Part shown: piece after piece, positions 35,506 to 38,546 of the stretch
How the letters are laid out: each line of letters starts with the position of its first letter
Numbering within the stretch: the first letter of the stretch is position 1
NCBI GenBank assembly: GCA_964546275.1
Contig: CAZJJG010000012.1
Span: forward strand, 1-38,546
Direction: 5' to 3'
Origin: MED-G78 sp964546275
GTDB lineage: Bacteria; Pseudomonadota; Gammaproteobacteria; Magnimaribacterales; D2472
DNA length: 38,546 nucleotides
Made by a program: the position numbers and the translations under genes
Notes under the pieces: model-generated
The model's database searches: none
Seen by the model: the letters and a program-made list of their open reading frames with translations, nothing else
What the model was told of the DNA's origin: nothing

Positions 35506-36518
35506 CAAACTGTCTCAATATTAACTCTTACTTCATCTCCAGAAGAAATTTCTAAAGCTTTTGCAGTTTTTTGAGAAATTTCAATAGTCTTCTCATTAAT
35601 TAAATTATAATTTTCTCTAACTACTCTGAAGTTGTCTAAAGAAAAATTTACTATAAATCCATAATTACTAAAATTAACTGACCTTTTAACATCAACCTTT
35701 ACTTTTATAGAGGATCTAACGATTGGTATATTTTTTACTAGAACTTCCATGCATGGGCCACCATCTAAAATATCCACTAGTCCGTTTGTTTTAAAGCCCT
35801 GCTTTGAAAGCATACTTAAAGCCGGCATTGCATTAGGGTGAGCTTTTCCTAATACTTTCTGGACTCTGCTAGGCAATAATTCAACCATAAAGGGAAATTT
35901 TGGAACAGACTCGGTTATAAAGTGATTATCTATATAACTTAATCTATCAATGCTAAAAAAATCTAAATTAAAAAAAGCTTTACTAAATGATTCCCAAAAA
36001 TATGATTTTCCATTTTTATCTTTCCACCCTCTAATCTCAACAAGTATTTTTTTATCAAATCTTGCTTGATGAGATGCCATCAATTGAAGTCTAGCAAAAG
36101 ATAATAAAGAACCTCTTCCGCGACCTCTTGATGACGGGTCAATAAAAATAGTTCCAAGCTCAGAATATGGTTTGTGTAGCAGGTGAAGTTTTAAAATATC
36201 AGCATATTTTTCAAAGTCATAAGTTTGAGAAGATAATTTAATTTTTTTAAGTTTAAAAAAAACAGACGGTTTGTCTTTGGAAACTGAGGTGTATATAGCT
36301 GAGATTCCTATTATTTTTTTATCATTTTCAAGAATAAATAAGTAAGTATCTTTATTTGGATTAGCTCTCTTTTTGCTTGTTGAGGATATTGACCAATCAA
36401 TTCTTTCTTTAACTTCTTTCTTATTTTTAGGCATAGTAGTCATGCCTATATCAGTTTTTTTAATTAAATTCGTAACCTGCTGAAGATCAGATATTTTTAC
36501 TAGCCTAACAACCTGCAT
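35505..36518 (-). CDS. astA: arginine N-succinyltransferase
   Basis: First step of the AST pathway: transfers succinyl from succinyl-CoA to arginine. The 337-residue protein (usual about 340) has the family start VVRLVKISDLQQVTNLI followed by the GMTTMPKNKKEVKERI block, the acyl-CoA-binding-like IDPSSRGRGRGSLLS region near residue 130, and the very conserved GFKTNGLVDILDGGPCMEV near residues 243-262. It starts five bases after the lipoprotein stop codon with no strong ribosome binding site, so coupling to the upstream gene is likely. Confidence 0.95.
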   Translation of the reverse strand: MQVVRLVKISDLQQVTNLIKKTDIGMTTMPKNKKEVKERIDWSISSTSKKRANPNKDTYLFILENDKKIIGISAIYTSVSKDKPSVFFKLKKIKLSSQTYDFEKYADILKLHLLHKPYSELGTIFIDPSSRGRGRGSLLSFARLQLMASHQARFDKKILVEIRGWKDKNGKSYFWESFSKAFFNLDFFSIDRLSYIDNHFITESVPKFPFMVELLPSRVQKVLGKAHPNAMPALSMLSKQGFKTNGLVDILDGGPCMEVLVKNIPIVRSSIKVKVDVKRSVNFSNYGFIVNFSLDNFRVVRENYNLINEKTIEISQKTAKALEISSGDEVRVNIETV

Positions 36519-36523
36519 AGCAG

Positions 36524-38506
36524 CTATCTTAAAGAGTCGTTCTTATGATAATAGAATTTATAAGTAGAACTTATTGGAATATCTGTTCCTGCAACAACGC
36601 TTCTAGATTCTTTCAAAGATATAACATCAATATCATTATCATTATCAGCATCAAACCAAATAGTATTTATCGTATTATTTAAAAAATTAATAGATTGAGT
36701 GGCGTCAACTTCTGACCAAATGAATGTTGTTACAACATAAGTTCCGATAGTTACAGAGCCTCCATTCCCAGTGTCACTTGCTGATGCAGCTGCCGAGGAT
36801 TCAATTGTATATGTATCAAGTGAAGGGGTCGAAGTGATTGTGAACTGTCCATTTAGTATATCAGCTGAAATAGTGCCGCCTAAGCCTTCAGCACCACTAA
36901 AAGTAACAAGTTGCCCACCTCTAACACCGTGAGCTTCATCTGTAACAGTAATTATTGTAGATCCTTCTGAAGCTAAAAATGTAATATCGCCAGCTGCAGT
37001 TGAAACATCGCTGTTATATGTAGATTTTTCAAAAGTACTAAAATTTTTATCAGTACAATTTTGCTCAACGCAGTCAATGGGAGCTAAAAGATCAAAATCA
37101 TTATCTAAATCTAAATCAAGAACTATCCAGTCGCCAGTATATTTTAAAGTTGAAGAAAGTAGTGGTTGGAAATCACCAGTATCCTGAGCACTTATTATGG
37201 CTGAATAATAATCTCTTTCATAAACTGTAAATTTTGTATCATTTTCAAGTAATATTAAATCATAAAAACCATCTAGATTATTGTCATCAATATTTATGTT
37301 CTTAGAGTAAGATTGTCCAGAATTAACAGAGGGTGTAAGCACATCTGATGCAGAAGCTGACCAATTATAATCATTACCTTCATCATATCTTTCAGTAAAG
37401 TTGGTATAGGTGCATGAAGAAAGTTCAGAACCACAGGCGGAAGCAACTAAATCAATCTTAATGTCCTCATTAAAATATATTTGAGAAGTACCATAAAAAT
37501 CTTTCCACTCACAAAGAAAAGGGATATCTTGAGAGCAGCCTTGGCTTGGTAAATATGGATCTAAATTAATAAAATCAGTGCTTAATTGAACAAATGGATT
37601 TGTTGCTGTATTAGAAATAATATAAAAAGGAAGTCCAGCTGTTGAACCATCTCCTTCCTTTGCCCATAAGAGCAAATCAATATATCCATCACCACTTATA
37701 TCTACAGGATCCCATGAAGTAACAGCAAAGTTATTAAGATCTATAGATGAATCATTATCAACCATGGTATCTGAGTTCCAATTTGTTACATCTAGTCCTG
37801 CATCAGAACCTATAAAGAAACATATATTTGAATCAACTGCTTCGCCTGAAATAGTCTTAACTGTTTTTGTTGGAAGAGCTACTACATCTTGAAAACCATC
37901 CAAGTTATAGTCACCAGAGCTATATAACTCACTAGAATTACATCCATCAAGCAGCAACTCAGAAGTAACAAGTTCTGCGCCACCTAATACTTGAAAAAAT
38001 CTTGGAGCTAAGTCTGCCGAATTATCCATTGGATCTGAAATACGCATGCCAATTAGAATATCTTGCGAGCCATCACTATTGAAGTCTCCAACATAACTAG
38101 ATATTTTATGTCTCGCACCATTACTATCATTAATTTCAAGTAATTCAACAATATCTTCATCTTTAAAATCGAAACTATCTACAAAATCTTTTTCTAATTC
38201 AACTACAGCTTGAGCTTGGGCAAATATATTATTTTTCCTACATTCGATTCCATATCCAATTGGACCATTTCGTTTAGCTATAAAAGTTTCAGATCCTGAT
38301 ATAGATTTTTCTCCACTCCAACCTCCAGATGCATAGCATTGGCTCCCAGTAGAAGTCCAAGAAATCGTATAAGATTCATTGTATTGAACTGTTTCTGCAC
38401 TTGATGCAATGGTAACTTCAACAGTGATTGGAGTTGTTCCAGAACCGCCTCCACAACTGACTAAGAGCAAACCAAGTAAAGAGATTGAAAAGTATTTTCT
38501 AAGCAT
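36524..38506 (-). CDS. lipoprotein with VCBS/FG-GAP repeats
   Basis: A 660-residue exported lipoprotein. The signal peptide ends in the lipobox LLVSC with Cys at residue 18, followed by GGGSGTTP. Residues about 28-95 look like an Ig-like domain with paired Cys (CYASGGWSGEKSISGSE and YGIECRK). After this come at least six calcium-binding Asp-rich repeats, for example DFNSDGSQD (about 141), DYNLDGFQD (199), DISGDGYID (268), DNNLDGFYD (407), DLDLDNDFD (461) and DADNDNDID (623), typical of a FG-GAP/VCBS beta-propeller. A separate module (about 505-589) interrupts the propeller and resembles a repeat in marine phage structural proteins. Surface adhesion or polymer binding is possible but unproven. 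Confidence 0.85.
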   Translation of the reverse strand: MLRKYFSISLLGLLLVSCGGGSGTTPITVEVTIASSAETVQYNESYTISWTSTGSQCYASGGWSGEKSISGSETFIAKRNGPIGYGIECRKNNIFAQAQAVVELEKDFVDSFDFKDEDIVELLEINDSNGARHKISSYVGDFNSDGSQDILIGMRISDPMDNSADLAPRFFQVLGGAELVTSELLLDGCNSSELYSSGDYNLDGFQDVVALPTKTVKTISGEAVDSNICFFIGSDAGLDVTNWNSDTMVDNDSSIDLNNFAVTSWDPVDISGDGYIDLLLWAKEGDGSTAGLPFYIISNTATNPFVQLSTDFINLDPYLPSQGCSQDIPFLCEWKDFYGTSQIYFNEDIKIDLVASACGSELSSCTYTNFTERYDEGNDYNWSASASDVLTPSVNSGQSYSKNINIDDNNLDGFYDLILLENDTKFTVYERDYYSAIISAQDTGDFQPLLSSTLKYTGDWIVLDLDLDNDFDLLAPIDCVEQNCTDKNFSTFEKSTYNSDVSTAAGDITFLASEGSTIITVTDEAHGVRGGQLVTFSGAEGLGGTISADILNGQFTITSTPSLDTYTIESSAAASASDTGNGGSVTIGTYVVTTFIWSEVDATQSINFLNNTINTIWFDADNDNDIDVISLKESRSVVAGTDIPISSTYKFYYHKNDSLR

Positions 38507-38546
38507 ATTATTTAGATTCTATTTTGGTTAATAAGTTCAAATATAA

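Overview
The window looks like a contiguous chromosomal segment of an AT-rich, streamlined gammaproteobacterium. Three gene blocks are arranged as in gammaproteobacteria, closest to the Pseudomonas arrangement: carAB-greA-rlmE-ftsH-glmM-tpiA-secG, tRNA-fMet-rimP-nusA-infB-rbfA-truB-rpsO-pnp, and map-glnD-dapD-dapE. The strong AT bias, very short or overlapping intergenic spaces and shortened proteins suggest a marine SAR86-like lineage; that placement is inference from style, not from a phylogenetic marker search.

Layout. (1) 49-8061, minus: initiator tRNA followed by rimP, nusA, infB, rbfA, truB, rpsO and pnp, a transcription/translation/RNA-decay operon. A clear hairpin plus T tract lies between the tRNA and rimP. 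(2) 8161-8247, plus: tRNA-Leu(GAG), divergent from the initiator tRNA. (3) 8260-19146, minus: a membrane-anchored metallo-beta-lactamase-fold protein, then secG, tpiA, glmM, ftsH, rlmE, greA, carB and carA, given here in the reverse of transcription order. (4) 19301-24667, plus: map, glnD, dapD, dapE. (5) 24648-26250, minus: a proton-coupled peptide transporter of the POT family followed by a 39-residue basic ORF that I found by reading the gap. (6) 26300-26743, plus: an RDD membrane protein. (7) 26740-28952, minus: lptF-lptG. (8) 28998-32754, plus: pepA-valS. (9) 32762-38506, minus: a VCBS/FG-GAP lipoprotein, then astA, astD and astB of arginine succinyltransferase catabolism.

How the parts work together: blocks 1 and 3 are core growth functions (translation initiation, elongation and RNA turnover, protein export, membrane proteolysis, cell-wall amino sugar, carbamoyl phosphate). 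Block 4 couples N-terminal methionine removal, PII/nitrogen signalling and lysine/diaminopimelate synthesis. Blocks 5, 8 and 9 point to use of peptides and arginine as nitrogen and carbon sources (peptide import, aminopeptidase, AST pathway). Block 7 supplies the lipopolysaccharide export permease.

No mobile element, CRISPR array, prophage or new defence system is visible, and no gap over 300 bases lacks an explanation (the largest, 7951-8259, holds two tRNA genes, their promoters and a terminator). The most notable points are a valyl-tRNA synthetase lacking roughly its last 190 residues, an initiator tRNA with a U1-U72 mismatch instead of C1-A72, the small basic ORF after the peptide transporter, a phage-structural-protein-like module inside the lipoprotein, and absent neighbours (folP, yhbY, holC) in otherwise conserved gene strings.
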